Of a stretch of DNA of 14,299 bases, positions 1 to 6,589 are shown piece after piece (the stretch's first letter is position 1; every line of letters starts with the position of its first letter). The notes under the pieces were generated by a model. The model did not search any database. It worked only from the letters and a program-made list of their open reading frames with translations, and was not told the origin of the DNA. Both the position numbers and the translations under genes were made by a program. This DNA is from Planctomycetota bacterium. GTDB lineage: Bacteria; Planctomycetota; UBA1135. The stretch covers positions 541-14,839 of the forward strand of contig DNPI01000053.1 in the NCBI GenBank assembly GCA_003501525.1. Direction: 5' to 3'.

Positions 1-419
1 ACATGCAGGGCATGTAATCCGGTCAGCAGATAGAAAGTGAAGGCGTAAAGAGCGCCGGAGGTCGGAGGTAACTGCTCGCTAATCAGGGACTGCCAATTCA
101 ACCCCTGGAGGGCAAGAAAAACGACCGCAAGAAGCAGGACCACCCGTAGCATTCGAATTGCGCTGGACCTCTCCTCTGCACGCAGCTCACGAAGTGCTCG
201 TTGTGCGCTAATACTCAACATAACAAGGACCCCCGTGGCAGGCCAAAGTCCATGAGGGAGTGCAGGGAGGCCCTCTGACCACATTTCAGCCCGCCCGCGA
301 ATAATCCAAAAGGCCGCTAGCGAGCCTGCGAAAAGCGTCCCAAGTGAAGCGATAAAAACAGCTAAACCCAACGCGCCCGTTCCAGGAGGGTTCTGGTGGG
401 CTGGGCTAGTGCGAGCCAT
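1..419 (-). CDS. Second haem-copper oxidase subunit III-like protein (partial, 3' end outside window)
   Basis: The reading frame opens with ATG at 419-417 and stays open to the window edge, giving 139 codons. The start shares one base with the coxD stop (TGATG), so it is probably translationally coupled to coxD. Visible features are an N-terminal membrane span (about residues 17-40), a second (about 57-72), a charged loop (RALRELRAEERSS), a third span (about 90-106), and the start of a fourth that contains FYLLTGLHALH. This last stretch matches the 'LTGLHxxHV' helix of subunit III and resembles CLTGLHGFHV in the complete subunit III at 762-1532. I infer a subunit III family membrane protein of the caa3 oxidase, whose exact role is unclear because a full subunit III is already encoded. 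The protein is truncated by the window, not by mutation as far as can be seen. Confidence 0.8.
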   Translation of the reverse strand, partial: MARTSPAHQNPPGTGALGLAVFIASLGTLFAGSLAAFWIIRGRAEMWSEGLPALPHGLWPATGVLVMLSISAQRALRELRAEERSSAIRMLRVVLLLAVVFLALQGLNWQSLISEQLPPTSGALYAFTFYLLTGLHALH

Positions 420-760
420 CACTTCACGTGGTCTTCGATGTGCTGGTCGAAATAGTGCTGGTATTCAAGGCTGTCACCGACGACATAAGCCAAAAACACA
501 CCGACAAACAGCACGGCAACAAGAAAAACCGTCCCATGAAGAGGACGGTCATACTTGAGATGCATAAAAAACAGGCACACCAAGGATGCTTTAACTGTCG
601 CAATAAGCATCGCAATCGAAAGGTCCCATCCGTGCAAGTTTGCCGAGCCAGTCACATAGGTGAGCCAAGTCAACACCAAAAGAGCGCCCAGGACTATGGC
701 TAAGACTTTGACCGATTGGACGTGGGAGACTCCGCTTCCTTCGTGATGTTCACCTGACAT
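419..760 (-). CDS. coxD: Cytochrome c oxidase subunit IV (caa3 type)
   Basis: Small membrane protein of 113 residues with three predicted spans (about 18-38, 46-68 and 75-96) after a His-rich N-terminus (MSGEHHEGSG). The FFMHLKYDRP segment between spans 2 and 3 is typical of the bacterial cytochrome c oxidase subunit IV family found with caa3 and related oxidases. It is a small structural or assembly subunit of the oxidase with no cofactors. ATG at 760 lies one base after the subunit III stop (762-764), and its own stop overlaps the next gene by one base, placing it firmly inside the operon. Its length is normal for the family. The symbol follows operon position; ctaF or coxD are both used for such genes. 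Confidence 0.87.
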   Translation of the reverse strand: MSGEHHEGSGVSHVQSVKVLAIVLGALLVLTWLTYVTGSANLHGWDLSIAMLIATVKASLVCLFFMHLKYDRPLHGTVFLVAVLFVGVFLAYVVGDSLEYQHYFDQHIEDHVK

Positions 761-761
761 A

Positions 762-1532
762 TCAGTTAATTAGGTATAAAAGAGGAAAGAGGAAAATCCA
801 GACAAGATCGACAATGTGCCAGTAAAGAGCACCAAAATCGATTGCATTGAAATTGTCGGGCCCAAAATCTCCACGCATACCACGCAGAATAAGCCAGCTA
901 AGCACAACCATTCCCGCAAGAACGTGAAACCCGTGCAAGCCCGTCAAACAGAAGTAAATGCTGAAAAACTTGCCCACCCAATTACGTTCCGCTGCGCTGA
1001 GAGCCTCAATCTGATGGAACACTTCTCCCTGCTCATAAGCGGCCAGCTTGGCAGAAGCTTCCGCTGTAATGTTAGGGTTAAAAAGGGAGTGCTCTAGCTG
1101 CGGGAAAACCAAGCCCACATGAACCTTGTGCGAGTATTCGATGTACTTAATGACCATAAACCCGCCTGCGCACAAAAGCGTGATGACAAGGTTAATGAGC
1201 ATCTTCCGCGTCTCGCCCAGCTGAGCGTTACGAACAGCCCAAGCAACAGTAAACGAACTGACTAGCAGAACAACTGTATTGATCGCCCCCCACTTAGTGT
1301 CCAGAAACTGAGCAGCAAACTGCCAAGCTTCGGGGTGATTACTGCGATAAACCGCGTATAGGACAAACAACCCCGCAAAAAACATGACCTCCGTAAGCAG
1401 GAACATCCACATTCCGAATTTGCCCGTATCGAATTGCTGATGAACATCATCGAAGTGGTGCGCCAAATGCTTCGAATGGCCATGGTCATCCGCCTGCGAA
1501 GAAGTCGGGGATTGAGTGTTAACTTCCATCAT
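762..1532 (-). CDS. coxC: Cytochrome c oxidase subunit III
   Basis: Membrane subunit III of the caa3 oxidase, which stabilises the catalytic subunit I and is not itself redox active. The frame begins GTG-ATG-ATG at 1535. I chose the first ATG (1532), because it shares one base with the coxA stop (TGATG) as at other junctions here; this gives 256 residues. The N-terminus is soluble and His-rich (DDHGHSKHLAHHF), followed by GKFGMWMFLLTEVMFFAGLF, the usual first helix of short subunit III. Further spans include WGAINTVVLLVSSFTVAWAV, MLINLVITLLCAGGFMVIKY, the CLTGLHGFHVLAGM helix and a final YWHIVDLVWIFLFPLLYL helix. A hydrophilic loop of roughly 50 residues separates the third and fourth spans. 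The family assignment is secure; the exact start is not. Confidence 0.93.
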   Translation of the reverse strand: MMEVNTQSPTSSQADDHGHSKHLAHHFDDVHQQFDTGKFGMWMFLLTEVMFFAGLFVLYAVYRSNHPEAWQFAAQFLDTKWGAINTVVLLVSSFTVAWAVRNAQLGETRKMLINLVITLLCAGGFMVIKYIEYSHKVHVGLVFPQLEHSLFNPNITAEASAKLAAYEQGEVFHQIEALSAAERNWVGKFFSIYFCLTGLHGFHVLAGMVVLSWLILRGMRGDFGPDNFNAIDFGALYWHIVDLVWIFLFPLLYLIN

Positions 1533-3229
1533 CACGCAGAAGAAGTACCTTCTTCAATAGCAGAGCGCGGGAGAGCTTGGTAAGGGTTCCCAGGAACGGG
1601 ATTCCTCGGCACATAGCCTCCCTCGTCTTCGCTCCAAACAAAAAGATCCATGTCATAAGGGTCGCCAACAACCGGAGCATCCTTGAAATTATGAGGGTCG
1701 GGTATAGGCGGCATTTGCCAATCAAGGGTTACGGCACCCCAAGGGTTCGCAGGCGCGGGCTTCCCTTTCTTAATCGCCCACAGTAAATACCAGAGAGTCA
1801 TAAACATCGAAATGCCAATAAAAGCAGCGCCGACTGACGATATCTGGTTGTAAATCTCAAAGCGGGGAGCGTAATCAAAATAGCGCCGTGGCATTCCCTG
1901 CGTCCCTGCGACGAACTGGGGCAGGAAAGTGAGGTTGAAGCCAACAAAAGTCAACGTAGAACTAATTTGTGCTAGCTTTTCTGGGTACATGCGGCCAAAC
2001 ATTTTCGGCCACCAATGGTGCATACCACCCAGCATCGCAAAAATTGCTGTCCCCACCATCACAAAGTGGAAATGGGCCACTACAAAATAAGTGTCATGCA
2101 AGTGAATATCTTGCTCCAGGGTCGTCAGCCACAGACCGGTCATACCCCCTATACCAAACAGCCAAATCACCGACAGGGCATAAATCATCGGTGCTTTCAG
2201 GACAATTGACCCTTTGTAAAGAGTGGCCACCCAGTTGAAAACCTTAATAGCGGATGGGATTGCGACAAAAAACGTAATCGCGGAAAACACAATACTTGTC
2301 AAAGGCGACTGCCCACTCGTAAACATGTGGTGCCCCCAGACAATAAAGCTCACCAAGGCAATCGCCACGGAAGACATCGCAATAAACCGATAACCGTATA
2401 TGTGTTTACGGCTATAAGTAGCAATCAATTCAGAGATGATTCCTAGCGGAGGCAGGACCATGATGTAAACAGCTGGATGACTGTAGAACCAGAAAAGATG
2501 CTGAAAGAGCACCGGGTCTCCGCCTAAATCGGGATTAAAAATACCAACACCTAACATCCGCTCAACGCCAACAAGGAGCAAGGTGATGCCAAGCACCGGC
2601 GTGGCCAGTATTTGCATGATGGCTGTCGCATAAAGGCCCCAACAGAAAAGCGGAACCTTAAACCAAGTCATCCCTGGCGGACGCATCTTATGAATGGTCG
2701 CAATGAAGTTAATTCCCGTAAAAATCGAGCTGAAACCAAGAACGAAGGCACCAAAAGTCGCCCAAACAACTGCTGTTTGACTATGCAACGTGCTATAGGG
2801 GGCATAAAAAGTCCAGCCTGTATCCAATCCTGTCGTCACCAGAACGCCAACAAAGAACAGTGCTCCAATAACCCACAAGTGATAGCTAAAACGGTTCAGT
2901 TTCGGGAAAGCCACATCTTTTGCACCCAACATTAAAGGGAGAGCAAAGTTTCCCAACCCGGCCGGCACCCCTGGGATAATGACCAAGAAGACCATGATGG
3001 CCCCATGCAGAGTGAAAAGCTGGTTGAACTGCTCCGCGTTTACGTATTGCTCGCCAGGAGCGAACAACTCCAACCTCATTGCCATCGCGAATAGGCCCCC
3101 CACTAGCATTGCCCCCATCACTGACCACATGTACATGAGACCAAGCCGCTTGTGATCCAGAGTCCCGAACCAAGACCAAAAGCCTCGCTCGCAGTTTAGA
3201 TAATTAACACCTTGTGATTTGTCGTACAT
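1532..3229 (-). CDS. coxA: Cytochrome c oxidase subunit I, A2-type caa3 catalytic subunit
   Basis: Catalytic subunit of the terminal oxidase: it reduces O2 to water at a haem a3/CuB centre and pumps protons across the cytoplasmic membrane. 565 residues, usual length, about 12 spans. Visible ligands: low-spin haem H75 (TLHGAIM) and H388; haem a3 H386 (VVAHFHFVMVG); CuB H251 (SHPAVY), H300 and H301 (WGHHMF); crosslinking Tyr Y255. K-channel Lys is present (K329 in AIPSAIKVFNW) and the D-channel entrance Asp is D105 (MLGAKDVAFP). Helix VI reads WFYSHPAVY: the glutamate of A1 enzymes is Ala here and the Tyr-Ser pair is present. This is the accepted signature of A2 oxidases such as the Rhodothermus marinus caa3. 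The ATG follows the coxB stop by 9 bases with only a weak GAGAG upstream, suggesting coupling to coxB. Confidence 0.97.
   Translation of the reverse strand: MYDKSQGVNYLNCERGFWSWFGTLDHKRLGLMYMWSVMGAMLVGGLFAMAMRLELFAPGEQYVNAEQFNQLFTLHGAIMVFLVIIPGVPAGLGNFALPLMLGAKDVAFPKLNRFSYHLWVIGALFFVGVLVTTGLDTGWTFYAPYSTLHSQTAVVWATFGAFVLGFSSIFTGINFIATIHKMRPPGMTWFKVPLFCWGLYATAIMQILATPVLGITLLLVGVERMLGVGIFNPDLGGDPVLFQHLFWFYSHPAVYIMVLPPLGIISELIATYSRKHIYGYRFIAMSSVAIALVSFIVWGHHMFTSGQSPLTSIVFSAITFFVAIPSAIKVFNWVATLYKGSIVLKAPMIYALSVIWLFGIGGMTGLWLTTLEQDIHLHDTYFVVAHFHFVMVGTAIFAMLGGMHHWWPKMFGRMYPEKLAQISSTLTFVGFNLTFLPQFVAGTQGMPRRYFDYAPRFEIYNQISSVGAAFIGISMFMTLWYLLWAIKKGKPAPANPWGAVTLDWQMPPIPDPHNFKDAPVVGDPYDMDLFVWSEDEGGYVPRNPVPGNPYQALPRSAIEEGTSSA
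1539..1555 (-). repeat. Small perfect inverted repeat at the coxA/coxC junction
   Basis: Minus-strand GAAGAAG-GTA-CTTCTTC, a 7-base stem with a 3-base loop, in the last codons of coxA (EEGTSS) just before the TGATG junction. The only purine-rich candidate ribosome site for coxC (GAAGG) lies in the left arm and loop. The hairpin could therefore modulate coxC initiation. With an A/T-rich stem and a tight loop it may equally be chance from the repeated GAA and TCT codons. Confidence 0.3.
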
Positions 3230-3238
3230 GTGAGCTCT

Positions 3239-4222
3239 CTATTCCTTTACCGACTTAATGTATTCGATGAGGACCCTTAACTGGTCATCGTTGATTTGCC
3301 CTTGGAAATTAGTCATCACAGGATCGAAACCAGCAACGACTTGTGCGTTAGGCTCAAGGATTGACTTCCGAATGTAATTTTCATCCATAGTCACAGATGA
3401 GCCATCGGCAAGCTTGCGCGTAGTACCAAACTGCCCCTTAAAACTGGGGCCTGTAACAACAGAACCGTCAATAGAGTGGCAAGCAGCACACCCTTTCATC
3501 TTGAAAACTCGCTCACCTGCTTCAGCAGGAGGAAGTTTGGAAATAAAATCTGCCGCTTCCTCAACCCATGCATTGAATACACCCTCGGGTTCAACGAAGA
3601 CTGAAGTTTGCATAGTGGAGTGGTCTTTCCCGCAATATTCGGCACAGTACAGCTCGAACTCGCCTTCCATGATGGGAGTAAACCAAAGGTCAGAGTAACG
3701 CCCGGGAACTATGTCCTGCTTCACTCGGAAAGCCGGGATAAAAAGAGCATGAATTACATCTTGCGAAGACATAATCATCTTCACCGGGACACCTAAGGGA
3801 ACATGGAGCTCATCTGATTCGGCACCATTGGGGTAAGTAAAAGACCAGGACCACTTCCGAGCGGTGGCGTGTATCTCATACGCATCCGCCGGAGGTGTGC
3901 GCTGCTCCATGAACCCAACGAATCCCAGCCAGAACATATAGGCAAGAAAAATAGCCGGGATTACGCTCCAAACAATTTCGAGCGCCGTGCTGTGACTAGG
4001 AGACGGCTCAGGCTCAGGAGCCCGAGAGCGATGGTACTTAAACAAAAACCAGGTCGCCGAAACCGTAATACCTAGCAGGAAAATTCCACAAACAATAAGG
4101 ATGTAGAAAAAGACCCAGTCATAGCGGTCAGCATGGTTGGAAGCTTGGACTGGAAACCAAAAACCCCCTTCCTGTCCTGACTGAGACTGAAAGGCCGCAA
4201 AAACAGGCAAAAGGAGTGTCAT
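3239..4222 (-). CDS. coxB: Cytochrome c oxidase subunit II with fused cytochrome c domain (caa3)
   Basis: Accepts electrons into the oxidase and passes them through CuA to haem a of subunit I. 327 residues: N-terminal hydrophobic segment (possible signal, 1-13), two membrane spans (about 35-61 and 82-104), a periplasmic cupredoxin domain (about 115-212), and a C-terminal monohaem cytochrome c domain (about 230-327). The CuA ligand set is complete: H158 (VIHALF), C193 and C197 (YCAEYC), H201 and M204 (KDHSTM). The c-type haem site is CAACH at 245-249, with M303 (DPVMTNF) as likely sixth ligand. This architecture defines caa3 oxidases, in which the fused domain receives electrons from the donor complex. 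ATG at 4222 overlaps the SCO stop by four bases (ATGA), with GGAG just upstream. Confidence 0.97.
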   Translation of the reverse strand: MTLLLPVFAAFQSQSGQEGGFWFPVQASNHADRYDWVFFYILIVCGIFLLGITVSATWFLFKYHRSRAPEPEPSPSHSTALEIVWSVIPAIFLAYMFWLGFVGFMEQRTPPADAYEIHATARKWSWSFTYPNGAESDELHVPLGVPVKMIMSSQDVIHALFIPAFRVKQDIVPGRYSDLWFTPIMEGEFELYCAEYCGKDHSTMQTSVFVEPEGVFNAWVEEAADFISKLPPAEAGERVFKMKGCAACHSIDGSVVTGPSFKGQFGTTRKLADGSSVTMDENYIRKSILEPNAQVVAGFDPVMTNFQGQINDDQLRVLIEYIKSVKE

Positions 4223-5007
4223 TGGTTAGGATTGCCCTCCTGGCGCCGACAGCGAGACTGGCGAGTCACAAAACCCACAAGAAAAAGCAACCCCACGCCC
4301 GCTCCAAAGCGCACAAAGTTCATAGCAGCAGGAGTGTATTTCCCCTCTTCGCCGTCGTAATAAAAGCAAGTCAAGAAAGCTCTATCCAGAATGGAGCCTG
4401 TGCGTCCTTGGCCAGCTTCAACCAGCGAGTAGCGCAACGTTCGCGGCTCTGGATTGAGACCACCAAGGTACCGAGAAACGCGACCATCAGGCGCAACAAG
4501 GATGAGAGCAGCTGAATGAGCATAATCACTTTTGCCTTCAACCTCGCGGAATCCGAAACCGACAGCATCCGTCAATCGAGAAATTTGCTCACGGCTCCCT
4601 CCCAAAAAATGCCAGGCGCCTGCGCCAACACCCGAGCGATCGAGTAGCCGATGTCGCATTCGCGCGAGACCTTCGGGTACATCGTCAGGATTCAGGCTTA
4701 CCGTTACCAATTGATAATCACTACCAGCGTTCAAACTCACCCTAGGGAGAAGATCTGCTGTCGCTTCCAACTGCAACTTACACAGCTGCGGACAAGTTGA
4801 GTAATTAAACGAAAGGATTGTTGGGACCGATTGAGAAAATATGTCACTAAGAAGGGTCGAGCTTCCCTCATGGTCAAGAAGTGTCATATCCAAAGGGATT
4901 TGAGCACCCAATCTTTGCTCGATGCCAACCCCTTTCAAATCGGAAGGTGTTTCTGCCACGATTTGCAGTGGACAGAATGCCAGTGTGGAAAAAAAGAGAA
5001 CGTTCAT
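4219..5007 (-). CDS. SCO1/SenC family copper chaperone
   Basis: Thioredoxin-fold protein of the SCO family, expected to load copper into CuA of CoxB on the periplasmic side. 262 residues. The copper-binding CPQLC (C72, C76) and the distal His (H164, in DYAHSAALILVAPDGRV) are present. A hydrophobic N-terminus (1-18, ending VAET) looks like a signal segment but lacks the usual Lys/Arg n-region. A clear membrane span lies near the C-terminus (about 233-249), preceded by CFYYDGEEGKYTPAAMNFVR and followed by an Arg-rich tail, so the protein is probably tail-anchored. The start is well supported: AGGAGGG lies six bases before ATG 5007, there is no alternative start codon back to the in-frame upstream stop, and the ATG overlaps the previous gene's stop (ATGA). 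Its position just before coxB fits its role. Confidence 0.93.
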   Translation of the reverse strand: MNVLFFSTLAFCPLQIVAETPSDLKGVGIEQRLGAQIPLDMTLLDHEGSSTLLSDIFSQSVPTILSFNYSTCPQLCKLQLEATADLLPRVSLNAGSDYQLVTVSLNPDDVPEGLARMRHRLLDRSGVGAGAWHFLGGSREQISRLTDAVGFGFREVEGKSDYAHSAALILVAPDGRVSRYLGGLNPEPRTLRYSLVEAGQGRTGSILDRAFLTCFYYDGEEGKYTPAAMNFVRFGAGVGLLFLVGFVTRQSRCRRQEGNPNQ

Positions 5008-5315
5008 TGCGAACCCTCCTCGCCGATCTTCGCATGCTCCTCAACCACGATTTCCATCGCTCGCTCTATCGGAAGACTGACTCTTCCCGTCTCCCTGTCC
5101 AGTAAGCGGTAAGTCCTCAGACTTGCGACCTGATCTGCCTTCAAAGTGCGCACCTCAAGCCCCGTGCGAGCCACAATCTTGCTCTCTCGCTGGTCCAAGT
5201 CCCACCAGCGGGTCAAACCAACAATGGCAATAGCAAAAGCAAGAAAAAACGCACCCGAAAACACTCCCACTCCAACCAGGAAAGGGATGTCGTGCTCGTC
5301 GTGCTCGTGGGCCAT
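5004..5315 (-). CDS. Small single-span membrane protein of unknown function in the ACIII-caa3 operon
   Basis: 103 residues. A His/Asp/Glu-rich N-terminus (MAHEHDEHD) is followed by one strong membrane span (about 12-33, ending LTRWW). The rest is a soluble, probably periplasmic domain ending in a charged helix (RAMEIVVEEHAKIGEEGSQ). The stretch TGRVSLPIERAMEIV looks like a conserved family signature: an 'R/V-x-P-I-x-R-A-M-E' pattern that I associate with small proteins in similar operons, a recollection I cannot check here. There are no cysteines or cofactor motifs. It starts four bases after actF and overlaps sco by four bases (ATGA), so it is co-translated with the complex. It might be a minor ACIII subunit or an oxidase assembly factor. 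It does not obviously match the ActG of Chloroflexus. Function unknown. Confidence 0.85.
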   Translation of the reverse strand: MAHEHDEHDIPFLVGVGVFSGAFFLAFAIAIVGLTRWWDLDQRESKIVARTGLEVRTLKADQVASLRTYRLLDRETGRVSLPIERAMEIVVEEHAKIGEEGSQ

Positions 5316-5319
5316 TTAA

Positions 5320-6588
5320 TCAGGCGTTTTCAAAAGCTAAAGAGTCTGCCAAGAGCGGATCTTTGACAGGAAGAAGGGGATGCTTTGCTGCTCGGCGAGC
5401 GAAGCACGAAACAAATATACCCACTAAGCCAACGGTGACAGCGACGTCCATCAGGCCGAAGGGGTTACTCCCCCCGTCAGCTGGGCCACCGAGGCTGGGA
5501 GCGTTCATGTTAGGCATAACAACCCAATACATATCGACCCAGTGCATGAAGAGGGCATAACAGGCAAAGAAGAGCAGCCCAAATCGGCTCCGCTTAACAT
5601 GTCGAGAAAGGAGGCCAGCAAAAGGGATAACGAAATGCCCAAACACCATAAACCAGGACCAACTCTCCCAAGCCGGAGTAATCCGATCCTTGTACCACAT
5701 AGTTTCCTCAGGAAGGTTCGCGTACCAAATCAACATAAATTGAGAAAAGCCTATATAGCCCCAGAAAAAGACAAAACCGAAAAGGAATTTCCCCATGTCA
5801 TGGTAATGCTCAACGTTAATTTGATTCGTCAGCAAGTTTCGATTCTGAAGCCAACGAGCACAGAGGATCATCCAAGCACAGTTGCCAATGAAACTACCGG
5901 CAAAAATATAAACCCCAAAAATCGTGCTAAACCAAGCCGGGTTTAGCGACATCAAAAGATCAAAAGCACCAAAGCTCAGGGCGAGAGCAAAAACAATAAT
6001 GCCAGGGGAGCTCCACTTGCGAGAGCGCACCGTTGGCGTAGGACTAGATGTCAGATCCTGCTCAAGAGACCGTCTCAAGAACCACCTAGCAAGAGATATC
6101 CAAACTCCAAAGTAGACAGCAATCCGGAGCAAGAAGAAGGGAACATTCAGGAAAGGTTCTTTGTGGGCGAGAAGAGCAGCATGACCGGGATCGCCACCTT
6201 CGTGATGACCAGCCCAAGGCCACAGCGTCCCGTGGCCATCCAACAAAGGGATGAGGAGTGGTAAAAACAGCAGGGCCAAAAGAGGAAAGTTGGCCATAGT
6301 CAGCTCAGCGATGCGGCGAATCACAACACTCCAATAAGCCCCTACAGCGTGCTGCAGCATTGTGAAAAACAATGCCCCCATTCCAATCGTGAGCAGGAAG
6401 GCAAAAGCTACAAGGTAACTGAACCAAAAGTGACGCATCTCGGCTTCCCCACCAGACCATCCCAGCCAAGCACCAAGCGCAAGCCCAGCCATTCCGATTA
6501 GCAGCGAAATACGTGCCAAGCCGCTTAATTTCTCCCCGGCATGCACTCCTTCAAGCGCTCCCGTGGGAATTGAATGCACAGATGTCAT
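5320..6588 (-). CDS. actF: Alternative Complex III subunit ActF (integral membrane, NrfD-related)
   Basis: Large integral membrane subunit of ACIII, 422 residues with about ten predicted spans. ActF and ActC are paralogous NrfD-like helical proteins that form the membrane core. ActC carries the better supported quinol site, and ActF has been proposed to take part in proton movement or quinone binding. Visible family traits are LFFTMLQHAVGAYWSVVIRRIAE (about 74-96, given here as family pattern), a loop rich in Gly/His (HGTLWPWAGHHEGGDPGH), and HYHDMGKFLFGFVFFWGYIGFSQ later in the protein. The C-terminus is short and charged. ATG at 6588 is one base after the actDE stop with no Shine-Dalgarno-like sequence, so initiation probably depends on coupling from actDE. 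Confidence 0.94.
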   Translation of the reverse strand: MTSVHSIPTGALEGVHAGEKLSGLARISLLIGMAGLALGAWLGWSGGEAEMRHFWFSYLVAFAFLLTIGMGALFFTMLQHAVGAYWSVVIRRIAELTMANFPLLALLFLPLLIPLLDGHGTLWPWAGHHEGGDPGHAALLAHKEPFLNVPFFLLRIAVYFGVWISLARWFLRRSLEQDLTSSPTPTVRSRKWSSPGIIVFALALSFGAFDLLMSLNPAWFSTIFGVYIFAGSFIGNCAWMILCARWLQNRNLLTNQINVEHYHDMGKFLFGFVFFWGYIGFSQFMLIWYANLPEETMWYKDRITPAWESWSWFMVFGHFVIPFAGLLSRHVKRSRFGLLFFACYALFMHWVDMYWVVMPNMNAPSLGGPADGGSNPFGLMDVAVTVGLVGIFVSCFARRAAKHPLLPVKDPLLADSLAFENA

Positions 6589-6589
6589 C

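Noticed and set aside
816..1097. Plus-strand open frame of 93 codons inside coxC
   Set aside because: It is antisense to the well supported subunit III gene, encodes no recognisable motif and has the low-complexity look of a shadow frame. The same holds for the many other plus-strand frames lying opposite the respiratory genes.
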